This document shows positions 9,060 to 18,180 of a DNA stretch of 64,000 nucleotides, one piece after another. Origin of the DNA: Kineosporia babensis (GTDB lineage Bacteria; Actinomycetota; Actinomycetes; Actinomycetales; Kineosporiaceae). The DNA is taken from positions 186,001-250,000 of the forward strand of contig NZ_JAJOMB010000010.1 of NCBI RefSeq assembly GCF_021129305.1, written 5' to 3'. Below the pieces are notes generated by a model that searched no databases, was not told where the DNA came from, and saw only the letters and a list, made by a program, of their open reading frames with translations. A program made the position numbers and the translations under genes. Position 1 is the stretch's first letter, and the number at the start of each line of letters is the position of its first letter.

Positions 9060-10052
9060 TCACTTCGCGTAGGCGTGCAGCCCGGAGAAGAAGATGTTGA
9101 CCCCGAAGTAGTTGAACATCAGGCAGGCGAACGCCACGCAGGCCAGGTAGGCGGCGCGCCGGCCGTCCCAGCCCCGAGTCGCCCGGGCGTGCAGGTAGGC
9201 GGCGTAGGCCACCCAGATCACGAAGCTCCAGATCTCCTTCGGGTCCCAGTTCCAGTAGCGGCCCCAGGCCTTCTCGGCCCAGATCGCCCCGGCCAGCAGG
9301 GTGAAGGTCCACAGCGGGAAACCGATCGCGTAGAGCCGGTAGGAGGCCCGGTCGAGCACGTCGGAGGCCGGCAGCTTGTCCATGAACTGGCCGCGGCTGG
9401 GCTCCTTGCCGCCCGCCCGCAGACTCTCCCGGCGGTCCTGGGAGAGCTGGAGCACGGTCAGCGAGAAGCCGAGGACGTACAGCGCCGAGGCGATGAAGGC
9501 GACCGAGACGTGGATGACCAGCCAGGTGCTCTGCAGGGCGGGGACCAGCTCGGCGGCCTCGGTGTAGAGCACCGCCACGGCCAGGCCCAGGCTGAGCAGC
9601 ACCGGGCCGATCACGAAGGTGCCCAGGAAGCGCAGGTCCATCCGCCACAGGGCGGCCAGGTAGACCCCGGTGACGATCACCGCGCCGCTGATCGAGAACT
9701 CGTACATGTTGCCCCACGGCACCCGCTCGACCGCGACCCCACGCAGGATCACCCCGGCCGTGTGCAGGACGAAGGCCAGCCAGGTGACCATGATCGCCAT
9801 GGCCACGGTCTGGCGCTTCTCGCTGGGCTTGTCGCCGGCCGCCATCGAGGTGGCGGGCAGCTCCGGGCCGGCCCCGGTGACGGTGACGCCGGGACTGCCG
9901 GCGTTGACCAGCTCCTTCTCCCGGCCGGCGTTGGCCACCCGGCCACGGCCGGACAGGTCGATCGCGAAGGCGATCAGCGCCACCGCGTAGGCGGCCATCG
10001 CGCTGTAGATCAGGTTGTTGCTCAGTTGCGCCAGGTTCTCGTTGACGCCCAC
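9060..10052 (-). CDS. ccsB: cytochrome c biogenesis protein CcsB (CcsA/ResC type)
   Basis: Heme-handling membrane subunit of system II cytochrome c maturation; with ResB it presents heme outside the membrane to apocytochrome c. About eight hydrophobic helices are visible, with the tryptophan-rich WWD-type heme motif WGRYWNWDPKEIWSF near residues 264-278. Conserved His residues lie near 95 and 180. The 330-residue length is normal. The GTG start is one base from the resB stop, so the two genes are surely cotranscribed and probably translationally coupled. It is the last gene of the minus-strand ccs operon. Confidence 0.95.
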   Translation of the reverse strand: MGVNENLAQLSNNLIYSAMAAYAVALIAFAIDLSGRGRVANAGREKELVNAGSPGVTVTGAGPELPATSMAAGDKPSEKRQTVAMAIMVTWLAFVLHTAGVILRGVAVERVPWGNMYEFSISGAVIVTGVYLAALWRMDLRFLGTFVIGPVLLSLGLAVAVLYTEAAELVPALQSTWLVIHVSVAFIASALYVLGFSLTVLQLSQDRRESLRAGGKEPSRGQFMDKLPASDVLDRASYRLYAIGFPLWTFTLLAGAIWAEKAWGRYWNWDPKEIWSFVIWVAYAAYLHARATRGWDGRRAAYLACVAFACLMFNYFGVNIFFSGLHAYAK

Positions 10053-10053
10053 G

Positions 10054-11760
10054 TCAGACTCCTTCGCCCGGCTGGGTGCTCCGGTCAGTAGCAGCGCCCT
10101 CGCTAGGGGGCGTCGGATCGGTCGCCGCAGTGTCCGTGCTGGTCTCCGGGGACTCCTTCACCCGGGTCGGAACTGCGGCTGTAAGGAGCCTACGCACCTC
10201 TTCGGCGAGTTGCGTGTCCTCGGTCCGGGAGAGTCCGCCGATCCCGACGACAGTGGTGCCGTCGGCACCGGGCGTGACCCGGAACCAGACCCGGCGGCGG
10301 CGGACGAACAGCGAGGCCGTCACGCCGAACAGGGCCATCAGAGCAAAGACCAGGGCGTAGACCTTGGTCGGGTCGTACCGGATGTCCAGGGCCACGTACC
10401 GGCTGACCCCGTCCAGGGTGACGGTGCCGTTGCCGCCGGGCAGCTCCACGCTCTCGCCGACCCCGATCGTCTGGGTGAACTGCTCGCCCTCGGCGTTCTT
10501 GACCTGCTCGAGTTTTCCCTCGTCGAGCACGTAGACCGAGCGGGCCACCCCGTCGTCCAGGCCCAGGTCGCCGGTGAAGGCGTAGACCTGCAGCTTGGGG
10601 TTGTCGTCGTCGGGGAAGACCGAGACCTCGGCGCCGGTGTCCGGATCGGTGCCGGCGGTGGGCAGGAACACGCCCAGCAGCCCCAGCTGCTCGGGCTTGG
10701 CGTCCGGCATCTTCACCACGCCGGTCGAGGTGTAGTTCGCGTCGTTGGACAGGAACGGCACCGCGGCGGACCAGACCTCGTTGCCCTCGCCGTCGCGGAC
10801 CGTGATCACCGGGGCGTAGCCGTTGCCGACCAGGAAGAGCCGGGCGCCGTCCACGTCCAGCGGCTGGTTGACCCGGATGGTCTGCTCCTGCGGCTCGGCG
10901 CCGGGCTCGCGTACCAGGTCGACCTTGGCCTCGAAGTCCCGGGCGGCGCCGAACTGGTCGCCGGTGGACTCGGAGTCGAACTCGGCGGTGAAGCTCTTCA
11001 GGGTGAAGGAGTACGGCGGCAGGTCGTCCGCGCCGACGTTGCGCCCGCCCTCGAAGGTGTCGTACTGCGGCAGGGTGTTGGCCCACTTGTCGCCGACGAT
11101 CACCACGTTCTGGCCGGAGTAACTGACGAACGAGCCGATCGCCATCGCGGCCAGCAGCCCGACCAGCGAGAGGTGGAAGAGCAGGTTGCCGGTCTCCTGC
11201 AGCAGGCCCCGGTCGGCCGAGAGGGTCTGCCCGTCGTGCGCGTGCACCCGGTAGTACTTGCGGCGCAACGCCTTGCGGGCCTTGGCGAGCACCTCTTCGG
11301 GCGAGTCGGTGGTGGTCACGGTGCCGTGTACCGGCATCCGCTCGAGCCGGCGCGGGGCCTTCGGCGGCTTGGCCAGCAGCGCCTTGAACTGCAGCCGGGT
11401 GCGGGGCACCACGCAGCCGATCAGCGAGATGAACAGCAGCAGGTAGATCGCCGAGAACCAGGGCGAGCCGTAGACGTCGAAACCGTCGAGCCGGCGCACC
11501 CAGGGGGCCAGGTCCGGGTGGTCCTCGACGAAACCGGTCACCGCGCTCGGGTCGATCCGGGTCTGCGGGATCAGCGAGCCCGGCACCGCGGCCAGGGCCA
11601 GCAGCATCAGCAGGATCAGCGCGGTGCGCATGCTGGTCAGCTGCCGCCAGATCCAGCGCAGCCAGCCCAGCAGGCCCAGCCGGGGCTGGACGATCGGCCG
11701 GGACTGGTCCTCGGTCTCGGGAAGGCGGGGCTTCTGCCCGTCACGCAAGTCGGTGCTCAT
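10054..11760 (-). CDS. resB: cytochrome c biogenesis protein ResB
   Basis: Partner of CcsB in the system II heme exporter/cytochrome c synthetase complex. The 568-residue protein has three N-terminal hydrophobic segments (around residues 30-60, 85-110 and 175-205), a large extracytoplasmic domain (about 210-440) and a fourth segment near 455-480 followed by an Arg-rich loop. This is the ResB layout. The acidic/Thr-rich C-terminal tail of ~90 residues is typical of actinobacteria. The gene starts one base after the ccdA stop. Confidence 0.95.
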   Translation of the reverse strand: MSTDLRDGQKPRLPETEDQSRPIVQPRLGLLGWLRWIWRQLTSMRTALILLMLLALAAVPGSLIPQTRIDPSAVTGFVEDHPDLAPWVRRLDGFDVYGSPWFSAIYLLLFISLIGCVVPRTRLQFKALLAKPPKAPRRLERMPVHGTVTTTDSPEEVLAKARKALRRKYYRVHAHDGQTLSADRGLLQETGNLLFHLSLVGLLAAMAIGSFVSYSGQNVVIVGDKWANTLPQYDTFEGGRNVGADDLPPYSFTLKSFTAEFDSESTGDQFGAARDFEAKVDLVREPGAEPQEQTIRVNQPLDVDGARLFLVGNGYAPVITVRDGEGNEVWSAAVPFLSNDANYTSTGVVKMPDAKPEQLGLLGVFLPTAGTDPDTGAEVSVFPDDDNPKLQVYAFTGDLGLDDGVARSVYVLDEGKLEQVKNAEGEQFTQTIGVGESVELPGGNGTVTLDGVSRYVALDIRYDPTKVYALVFALMALFGVTASLFVRRRRVWFRVTPGADGTTVVGIGGLSRTEDTQLAEEVRRLLTAAVPTRVKESPETSTDTAATDPTPPSEGAATDRSTQPGEGV

Positions 11761-11761
11761 C

Positions 11762-12508
11762 TCACAGCCACAGTTGGAAGTCGGCGATGTAGCCCTGGCT
11801 CCGGGCGATCAGGTAGCCCCAGAACCCGCTGACCAGCAGGACCCCGATCAGCACGAGCATCAGGCCGCCGAACCGGGTGATCGCCACCCGGTGCCGGCGC
11901 AGCACGCCGAAGGCGTTCATCGCCCGGCGGTAGGCCAGCGCGGCCAGCAGGAACGGCAGGCCCAGGCCGAGGCAGTAGGCGAAGGCCAGCAGCCCGCCGC
12001 GCCGGGCGTCGCCGAAGCCGCTGGACATCGACACGATCGCGGTGAGCGTCGGGCCGATGCACGGGGTCCAGCCCAGGCCGAAGACCACGCCCAGCAGCGG
12101 GGCGCCGAGCAGGCCGGCAGTGGGGCGGATGTCCAGCCGCTTCTCCAGGCCGGACATTCCCGGGACCAGACCGGCGAAGACCAGGCCCATCAGGATGGTG
12201 ACGCCGCCCAGGACCCGGGTGATCACGTCGTTGTACTGCATCAGCGAGTTGCCGATGGCGCCGGCCACCCAGCCCATCGTGACGAAGACCGCGGTGAAGC
12301 CGGCGATGAACAGCAGCACCCCGAGCACCATCCGGCCGCGCCGCTGCTGCTCCAGGTCCTCCCCGGTCAGGCCGGTGACGTAGCCCAGGTACCCGGGCAC
12401 CAGCGGCAGCACGCAGGGCGAGGCGAACGAGACCAGCCCGGCCAGCACCGCGATCGGGACGGCCAGCAGCAGCGGCCCGTCCAGCACGGTGCCTGACAGG
12501 CCGGTCAT
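11762..12508 (-). CDS. ccdA: thiol-disulfide transport protein CcdA
   Basis: DsbD-core/CcdA membrane protein that passes electrons from cytoplasmic thioredoxin to extracytoplasmic thioredoxin-like proteins. It has six predicted helices and the two redox cysteines in FASPCVLPLVPGYLGY (near residue 32) and GLGWTPCIGPTL (near 148). It is 248 residues long. Its ATG overlaps the tlpA stop by 4 bp, so the electron donor and its partner are translated together. Confidence 0.96.
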   Translation of the reverse strand: MTGLSGTVLDGPLLLAVPIAVLAGLVSFASPCVLPLVPGYLGYVTGLTGEDLEQQRRGRMVLGVLLFIAGFTAVFVTMGWVAGAIGNSLMQYNDVITRVLGGVTILMGLVFAGLVPGMSGLEKRLDIRPTAGLLGAPLLGVVFGLGWTPCIGPTLTAIVSMSSGFGDARRGGLLAFAYCLGLGLPFLLAALAYRRAMNAFGVLRRHRVAITRFGGLMLVLIGVLLVSGFWGYLIARSQGYIADFQLWL

Positions 12509-13062
12509 GCCGCGGAGTCCGCCGAGATGTCCTCGACCAGGTTCTTCAGCGTGACCGTGGTGACGATGCCGACGTAACGCCCGGCGATCCGGCCCTGTTC
12601 GTCCAGCACCAGGGTGACCGGGATGGTCTGCGAGGTGACCGCGCCGTTCAGGTTGAGCAGCAGGTCACCCTCGTCGAACAGGCTGGGATAGGTGATCCCG
12701 TACTCCTTCTCGTGGGTCTTCGCCCCGGCGACGGTGTCGCGGAAGGCCAGGCCCAGGAAGTTCACGTCCTCGCCGAGCTCCTCGTGCGCCTGCTGCAGGT
12801 CCGGCGCCTCGGTCCGGCACGGCCCGCACCACGAGCCCCAGACGTTCAGCACCAGCGGTTTGCCGCGCAGCGTGGCGATGTTGAGCTGCTCGCCCTCCAG
12901 CGTCTCGGCGGTCATCTCGATCGGCTCCTTGCGGTCGCCGGCCGGGATCACCTGGACGGCGCCACCGTCGACGGCCGTACCGTCGTCGGCGGCGGCGTTC
13001 GAGCAACCCGCCAGCGCCAGCAGAAGGGCACCGGCGGCGATCAGGGGTCGGGCAGAGAACAT
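12505..13062 (-). CDS. TlpA/ResA-like thioredoxin lipoprotein
   Basis: Membrane-anchored thiol-disulfide oxidoreductase that probably keeps the CXXCH cysteines of apocytochrome c reduced, using electrons from CcdA. The 185-residue protein starts with a lipoprotein signal whose lipobox LAGC puts the lipidated Cys at residue 20. The thioredoxin active site WGSWCGPC has Cys79 and Cys82. The cis-Pro region is SQTIPVTLVLD. A longer in-frame ORF exists, but the lipoprotein signal and GGGAGC 10 nt upstream fix this ATG. Confidence 0.93.
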   Translation of the reverse strand: MFSARPLIAAGALLLALAGCSNAAADDGTAVDGGAVQVIPAGDRKEPIEMTAETLEGEQLNIATLRGKPLVLNVWGSWCGPCRTEAPDLQQAHEELGEDVNFLGLAFRDTVAGAKTHEKEYGITYPSLFDEGDLLLNLNGAVTSQTIPVTLVLDEQGRIAGRYVGIVTTVTLKNLVEDISADSAA

Positions 13063-13067
13063 GAAGC

Positions 13068-13865
13068 TCAGGCTCCCGCAATTTTCTGTGCGCCGGGCAG
13101 CAGGTCGCGCGAGGGCTCGGTGTAGGCCACCGAGACCACCCGGTCGTCGTGGTACGTGATCGAGGTGACCGAGGCCAGCGAGCACTCGCGCTTGCGCGGG
13201 TCGTGCCACAGCCGGCGGTTCTCCACCTTCAGCCGGGCCATCCAGACCGGCAGCTGGTGGCTGACCAGCACCGCCTCGTGGCCGACGGCCTTGTCCCGGG
13301 CGTCCGCCGCACCGGCCAGCATCCGGGCCGCGACCTGCTCGTAGGGCTCGCCCCAGGACGGCCGGAACGGGTTGCGCAGGTGCCACCAGTGCTGCGGGTG
13401 CTTCAGCGAGCCGTCGCCCACCCCGAAGGTCAGGCCCTGGAACACGCTGGTGCCCTCGGTGATCCGCGGGTCGGTGCCGACCTCGAGGTGGTGCGCCTGG
13501 GCGACCGGCTCGGCGGTCTGCTGGGCGCGCTCCATCGGCGAGGCGATCACCAGCACCACGTCGCGGGTGGCGAAGAAGCCGGCGGCCCGCTCGGCCATCC
13601 GGTGCCCCAGGTCGGACAGCCGGAAACCGGGCAGCCGGCCGTAGAAGATGCCCTGCGGGTTGTGGACCTCGCCGTGGCGCAGCAGGTGCACCACGGTGCG
13701 ATGGTTGGCCTCGTCACCGGCCGGCGGGCGGACCAGGCCGGCGTTGATGTCGGGGTCCACCTCGGGCAGATGGTCCGGGGCGGGCGGGACGTCGGGGTTG
13801 ATCAGCTCGTCGTTGCTGGCCGGAGCCGCGCTCTCCCCACTGGGTGGGTGTTCCTGACTGGTCAC
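13068..13865 (-). CDS. histidine phosphatase (phosphoglycerate mutase-like)
   Basis: A 265-residue histidine-phosphatase superfamily protein. The phospho-acceptor signature LRHGEVHNP lies near residue 62, the conserved Arg in [10 protein letters not shown] near 110 and the second catalytic His in LVSHQLPVW near 203. A ~50-residue Pro/Asp-rich N-terminus is extra to the fold. Its substrate is unknown. The M. tuberculosis homologue (Rv0525, from memory) occupies the same place between hemL and the thioredoxin gene. The ATG overlaps the hemL stop by 4 bp. Confidence 0.9.
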   Translation of the reverse strand: MTSQEHPPSGESAAPASNDELINPDVPPAPDHLPEVDPDINAGLVRPPAGDEANHRTVVHLLRHGEVHNPQGIFYGRLPGFRLSDLGHRMAERAAGFFATRDVVLVIASPMERAQQTAEPVAQAHHLEVGTDPRITEGTSVFQGLTFGVGDGSLKHPQHWWHLRNPFRPSWGEPYEQVAARMLAGAADARDKAVGHEAVLVSHQLPVWMARLKVENRRLWHDPRKRECSLASVTSITYHDDRVVSVAYTEPSRDLLPGAQKIAGA

Positions 13866-15193
13866 TGCGACATCCTTGCAGCCTCCTTGGCCGCCGCGGG
13901 CAGCGCGGCGACAACCTGCTCGAGCACCGCGTCGTCGTGGGCCGCGGACAGGAACCAGGCCTCGAACGCGCTGGGCGGCAGGTAGACGCCCTGGCTCAGC
14001 ATCGAGTGGAAGAACCCGGAGAACGCCGGCAGGTCCTGCTGCCGGGCCTGCTCGTAGTTGCTCACCGTGGTCTGCTCGGTGAAGAACACGCTGAACATCG
14101 AGCCGGCGAACTGGATGGTGTGCGGTACGCCCTCGGCGTTCAGCGCGTCCCGCACGGCGTAGGCCAGCTTGCCGGCCTGGGCCAGCAGGTGGCCGTACAC
14201 GTCGTCGGTGAGGTTGCGCAGGGTGGCCAGGCCGGCGGCGGTGGCCACCGGGTTACCCGAAAGGGTGCCCGCCTGGTAGACCGGGCCGGCCGGGGCCAGG
14301 TAGGCCATCACGTCCGAGCGCCCGCCGAACGCGGCGGCCGGGAAGCCGCCGCCCATCACCTTGCCGAAGGTGAACAGGTCCGGTTCGGGCCCACTCTCGG
14401 ACAGTCCCTGCCAGCCGGCCTTCGAGACCCGGAAGCCGGTCATCACCTCGTCGGAGATCAGCAGGGCGCCGTTCAGCCGGGTGAGATCGCGCAGCGCGGC
14501 CTCGAACTCGCGGGTCGGCGGGACCACGCCCATGTTGCCGGCGGCGGCCTCGGTGATCACCGCGGCGATGCTCCCGCCCTCGGCGGCGAAGGTCTGCTGC
14601 AGGGCCTCGACGTCGTTGTAAGGAAGGACGATCGTGTCGGCGGCCGCGGCCCCGGTGACTCCGGGGGTGTCGGGCAGGGCCAAGGTGGCCACCCCGGAAC
14701 CGGCCGCGACCAGCAGGCTGTCGACGTGGCCGTGGTAGCAGCCGGCGAACTTCACGATCTTGGCGCGGCCGGTGAAGCCGCGGGCCAGGCGGATCGCGCT
14801 CATCGTGGCCTCGGTGCCGCTGGAGACCAGGCGCACCTGCTCTACCGGGGCGACCCGGGCGACGATCTCCTCGGCCAGGGCCACCTCACCCTCGGTGGGG
14901 GTGCCGAAGGAGTACCCGTTCGCAGCAGCCGCGGTGACCGCCTCGACGACGGCCGGGTGCCGGTGGCCCAGGATCATCGGGCCCCAGGAGCAGACCAGGT
15001 CGACGTAACGCCGCCCGTCGGCATCGAAGAGGTACGGCCCCTCACCCCGGACCATGAACCGGGGGGTGCCACCCACGGCGCGGAAAGCGCGCACCGGAGA
15101 GTTGACACCGCCAGGGGTCACGATGGAGGCGCGATCGAAGAGCGCCTGCGAGGCGGGAGCGTCGGCCGGGTAATCCGCACTGACGTCTGTCAC
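13862..15193 (-). CDS. hemL: glutamate-1-semialdehyde 2,1-aminomutase HemL
   Basis: PLP enzyme that converts glutamate-1-semialdehyde to 5-aminolevulinate, the second step of the C5 heme pathway; HemA, also in this window, makes its substrate. Visible are [12 protein letters not shown] and [16 protein letters not shown] near the N-terminus, [14 protein letters not shown] (PLP phosphate site) and the Schiff-base Lys in [11 protein letters not shown] near residue 270. The 443-residue length is normal. It starts with GTG and heads the hemL-phosphatase-tlpA-ccdA-resB-ccsB run, all in minus orientation with overlaps or gaps of at most 5 bp. Confidence 0.97.
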   Translation of the reverse strand: MTDVSADYPADAPASQALFDRASIVTPGGVNSPVRAFRAVGGTPRFMVRGEGPYLFDADGRRYVDLVCSWGPMILGHRHPAVVEAVTAAAANGYSFGTPTEGEVALAEEIVARVAPVEQVRLVSSGTEATMSAIRLARGFTGRAKIVKFAGCYHGHVDSLLVAAGSGVATLALPDTPGVTGAAAADTIVLPYNDVEALQQTFAAEGGSIAAVITEAAAGNMGVVPPTREFEAALRDLTRLNGALLISDEVMTGFRVSKAGWQGLSESGPEPDLFTFGKVMGGGFPAAAFGGRSDVMAYLAPAGPVYQAGTLSGNPVATAAGLATLRNLTDDVYGHLLAQAGKLAYAVRDALNAEGVPHTIQFAGSMFSVFFTEQTTVSNYEQARQQDLPAFSGFFHSMLSQGVYLPPSAFEAWFLSAAHDDAVLEQVVAALPAAAKEAARMSQ

Positions 15194-15246
15194 CAGTGCA
15201 GTGTCCCAGCTTCGGACCTAGGGCCCGCGCCGGGGGGTCCTGTGTC

Positions 15247-15438
15247 CTACAGGTACATGTCGACGCGACCAGCGCCGATCGCCTGCAGCGCGGCCTGCTG
15301 CGCGGCCTGGGTGGCCACCAGCGCGGCGTCGGCCGCCCGCTGGGCCAGCACCCGGGAGACCTGACGCTGCGCCATCACCTGCATCACCATCAGCAGGTCG
15401 GCCCCGCCGCTGCCGGACTGGCCGTTCACTGCGTCCAT
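15247..15438 (-). CDS. unrecognised 63-aa small protein between hemB and hemL
   Basis: A short ORF with an excellent ribosome site: a GAGAGGGGGAG stretch ends a few bases before the ATG at 15438. The protein has a Gly/Ser-rich start (DAVNGQSGSGGADLL), then a long helix rich in Ala, Gln, Val and Met with repeated Gln-Ala pairs, ending in GRVDMYL. It has no signal peptide, cysteine or membrane segment. The helical stretch (about residues 15-55) could be an amphipathic oligomerisation helix. It lies on the same strand as hemB and hemL, between their transcription units. The function is unknown; the ribosome site is the main evidence that it is translated. Confidence 0.62.
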   Translation of the reverse strand: MDAVNGQSGSGGADLLMVMQVMAQRQVSRVLAQRAADAALVATQAAQQAALQAIGAGRVDMYL

Positions 15439-15508
15439 CGCTCCCCCTCTCGGAAACCTGAAGATCAGGCGGGCCACCGGTGGCGGCCCGCACCCTTCCG
15501 ATCGGCCA

Positions 15509-15543
15509 CGTCACCCCGCTCCGAAGGCTCCGAGCGGGTGACG
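15509..15543 (-). terminator. hairpin downstream of hemB
   Basis: CGTCACCCCGCTC pairs with GAGCGGGTGACG (12 bp with one bulged C, 10-nt loop). It sits 38 bp past the hemB stop on the minus strand and upstream of the 63-aa gene. There is no clear U-tract, as is common in actinobacteria. Confidence 0.6.
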
Positions 15544-15580
15544 CGGGCCGGAATCCGTGACGGTGGGTAGCGCGGATCCC

Positions 15581-16558
15581 TCAAGAGCGCAGTGCGGCGG
15601 CTACTTCCATCGCGTAGTAGGTGAGGATGACCGAGGCGCCGGCTCTGCGGATCGACAAGAGCGACTCGTGGATCGCCCGCTCCCGGTCGATCCAGCCGTT
15701 CGCCGCGGCGGCCTCGATCATCGAGTACTCCCCGGAGATCTGGTACGCCGCAATCGGCACGTCGAACCGGTCGGCGGCCCGGGCCACCACGTCCAGGTAG
15801 CTCATCGCGGGCTTGACCATCACCAGGTCGGCGCCCTCGGCGATGTCCAGCTCCATCTCCCGCAGGCCCTCGGCGCCGTTGGCCGGGTCCTGCTGGTACG
15901 TCCGCCGGTCGCCCTCCAGGCTGGAGTCCACCGCCTCGCGGAACGGGCCGTAGAACGCCGAGGCGTACTTGGCGCCGTAGGCCAGGATCGACACGTCCTG
16001 GAAGCCTTTTCCGTCCAGCGCGGTGCGGACCGCCGCCACCTGGCCGTCCATCATCCCGCTGGGGCCGACCATGTGGACGCCTGCCTCGGCCAGCGCCACG
16101 CCCATGTCGGCGTAGCGCAGCAGCGTGGCGTCGTTGTCGACCGCGCCCTCGGGGGTGAGCACGCCACAGTGACCGTGGTCGGTGAACTCGTCCAAGCAGA
16201 GGTCGGCCATCACCACCAGCTCGTCGCCGACCTCCTTACGGACGTCCGCGACGGCCTGGTTGAGGATCCCGTCCGGATCCGTCGCCCCGGAACCCACCGC
16301 GTCTTTTGCCGTGGGGATCCCGAACAACATGATCCCGCCGAGCCCCAGACCGGCTGCCTCGGCGGCCGTGCGCCGCAACGACTCCCGCGAGTGCTGGGAC
16401 ACCCCGGGCATCGCGGACAGCGGATGCGGTTCCTGCAGGCCCTCTTTCACGAAGACCGGCAGGATCAGCTCGGCCGGGTGCAGCCGGTTCTCCCCGACCA
16501 GGCGCCGCACTGCGGGGTTCACCCGCAGGCGGCGCGGCCGGTGGCTGGGGAAACTCAC
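15581..16558 (-). CDS. hemB: delta-aminolevulinic acid dehydratase HemB
   Basis: Porphobilinogen synthase: condenses two 5-aminolevulinate molecules. Catalytic lysines lie in [10 protein letters not shown] (Schiff base, near residue 248) and [13 protein letters not shown] (near 195). The metal-site segment [14 protein letters not shown] keeps two of the three zinc cysteines, with Asp at the middle position. This is an intermediate between Zn- and Mg-type enzymes that I recall in other actinobacteria. The 325-residue length is normal. The ATG overlaps the hemD stop by 4 bp. Confidence 0.96.
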   Translation of the reverse strand: MSFPSHRPRRLRVNPAVRRLVGENRLHPAELILPVFVKEGLQEPHPLSAMPGVSQHSRESLRRTAAEAAGLGLGGIMLFGIPTAKDAVGSGATDPDGILNQAVADVRKEVGDELVVMADLCLDEFTDHGHCGVLTPEGAVDNDATLLRYADMGVALAEAGVHMVGPSGMMDGQVAAVRTALDGKGFQDVSILAYGAKYASAFYGPFREAVDSSLEGDRRTYQQDPANGAEGLREMELDIAEGADLVMVKPAMSYLDVVARAADRFDVPIAAYQISGEYSMIEAAAANGWIDRERAIHESLLSIRRAGASVILTYYAMEVAAALRS

Positions 16559-18180
16559 TTCGCGCTCCGGCGGGTGGAGCCCTTGCGCTGCGAAGGCCGC
16601 AGCACCGGCTCGCCGGCCTCGTCGGCGCTCAGCCGCAGGCCCGCCCCGTACTCGGCCAGGGCGTCCACCAGGGCGTCGGCGCTCGGCTCGGCGGCCAGCA
16701 CGTCCACCCGCAGGCCGTGCTCCTCGGCGGTCTTGGCGGTCTGCGGGCCGATGCAGGCCACCACCGTGGTGGCGTGCGGCTTGCCGGCGATCCCGACCAG
16801 GTTGCGCACGGTCGAGGAGGAGGTGAAGACCACGGCGTCGAAGTGACCGCTCTTGATCGCCTCCCGGGTCTCGGCCGGCGGCGGCGCGGCCCGCACGGTG
16901 CGGTAGGCGGTGACGTCGTCCACCTCCCAGCCGTTCTGCTCCAGACCGGCCACCAGGGTGTCAGTGGCGATGTCGGCCCGCGGCAGGAAGACCCGGTTGA
17001 TCGGGTCGAGCACCTCGTCGTAGGGCGGCCAGCACTCCAGCAGGCCGACCGCCGACTGGTTCTCGGCCGGCATCAGGTCCGGCTCGATCCCCCACTCGCG
17101 CAGCGCGGTGGCGGTGACCCCGCCCACGGCCGCGACCTTGAGCCCGGCGAACGCCCGGGCGTCCAGGCCGAACTCCTCGAACTTCTCGCGCACCGCCCGC
17201 ACCGCGTTGACGCTGGTGAAGCCGATCCACTCGTAGCGGCCGGTGACCAGGCCCTTGACCGCCTTCTCCATCTGGTGCGGAGTGCGCGGCGGCTCGACCG
17301 AGATGGTGGGCACCACCTGGGCGGTGGCGCCGTGGTCGGCCAGCTCCTTCACGATTCCGCCGGCCTGCTGCTTGGTCCGCGGCACCAGCACCCGCCAGCC
17401 GAACAGCGGCTTGGTCTCGAACCAGGAGGCCTTCTCGCGCAGCGCCGCGGCCTCGCCGATCACCGCGGTCATCGGCTTGTCCAGCTTGGCCGCGGCCAGC
17501 ACCGGGGTGACCTCACCGAGCTGACAGGACACCGAACGCTGCTTGGTGGTGGTGCCGTGCGCGGTGACCACGACCGGGGTGCTGGCCTTGCGGCCGGCCT
17601 CGAGCAGGCCGTCGGCCGCGCCGGTGATGTCCTCCTCGGCGCCGAGCACGACCACGGTGGTGCCCGCCGAGGCGTGCAGCTTCCAGTCCACGACCTCGCC
17701 GTGCGGGTGCAGCACGTGCACCCCGCTGACCCCCGCGGGAGTCAGCGGGACCCCGGCGTAGGCTGGGACCGCAGAGGCGGCCGAGACTCCGGGCACGACC
17801 TCGAAGGGCAGCGACTGCTTGCGGCATGCCTGGATCTCCTCGGCCAGGCCGGTGAAGGTGGCCGGGTCGCCGTCCAGCAGGCGCACCACCCGGGCCCCGG
17901 TCTTCGCCGCGGTGACCACGACCTTGGCCCGGCTGGCCCGGGTCATCGGCTGACCGTCCTCGCCGAACCCGGCGTCGACGATCTCGACGCCGGCCCGGCA
18001 GTAACGGGAGATGATCGCCTCTCGGGGCAGCTGGTCGACGACGACCACGTCCGCCTCGCCGAGCCGTTCGACGGCGCGCAGGGTGAGCAGGCCGTCATCG
18101 CCGGGGCCGGCCCCGACGAAGGCCACGGAACCGCCGGTCGACGAGTGTCCCGCCTTCTTGCTGGTGATGATCGATGTCAC
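16555..18180 (-). CDS. hemD: fused uroporphyrinogen-III methyltransferase-like / uroporphyrinogen-III synthase
   Basis: A 541-residue two-domain protein. Residues ~15-260 resemble a tetrapyrrole methylase (SUMT/CobA): [18 protein letters not shown] at the N-terminus and [20 protein letters not shown] further on. Residues ~270-515 are a HEM4 uroporphyrinogen-III synthase domain ([14 protein letters not shown], then SSSTVRNL near 440), which cyclises hydroxymethylbilane. The methylase segment GGDPFVFGRGGEE reads [13 protein letters not shown] here, so methyltransferase activity is doubtful. A Lys/Arg-rich C-terminal tail follows. It is coupled to hemC and hemB by 4-bp overlaps. Confidence 0.93.
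   Translation of the reverse strand: MTSIITSKKAGHSSTGGSVAFVGAGPGDDGLLTLRAVERLGEADVVVVDQLPREAIISRYCRAGVEIVDAGFGEDGQPMTRASRAKVVVTAAKTGARVVRLLDGDPATFTGLAEEIQACRKQSLPFEVVPGVSAASAVPAYAGVPLTPAGVSGVHVLHPHGEVVDWKLHASAGTTVVVLGAEEDITGAADGLLEAGRKASTPVVVTAHGTTTKQRSVSCQLGEVTPVLAAAKLDKPMTAVIGEAAALREKASWFETKPLFGWRVLVPRTKQQAGGIVKELADHGATAQVVPTISVEPPRTPHQMEKAVKGLVTGRYEWIGFTSVNAVRAVREKFEEFGLDARAFAGLKVAAVGGVTATALREWGIEPDLMPAENQSAVGLLECWPPYDEVLDPINRVFLPRADIATDTLVAGLEQNGWEVDDVTAYRTVRAAPPPAETREAIKSGHFDAVVFTSSSTVRNLVGIAGKPHATTVVACIGPQTAKTAEEHGLRVDVLAAEPSADALVDALAEYGAGLRLSADEAGEPVLRPSQRKGSTRRSAK

Noticed and set aside
10015-11832. 605-codon open frame on the plus strand
   Set aside because: Antisense to resB; low-complexity Gly/Val/Asp-rich translation typical of shadow frames.
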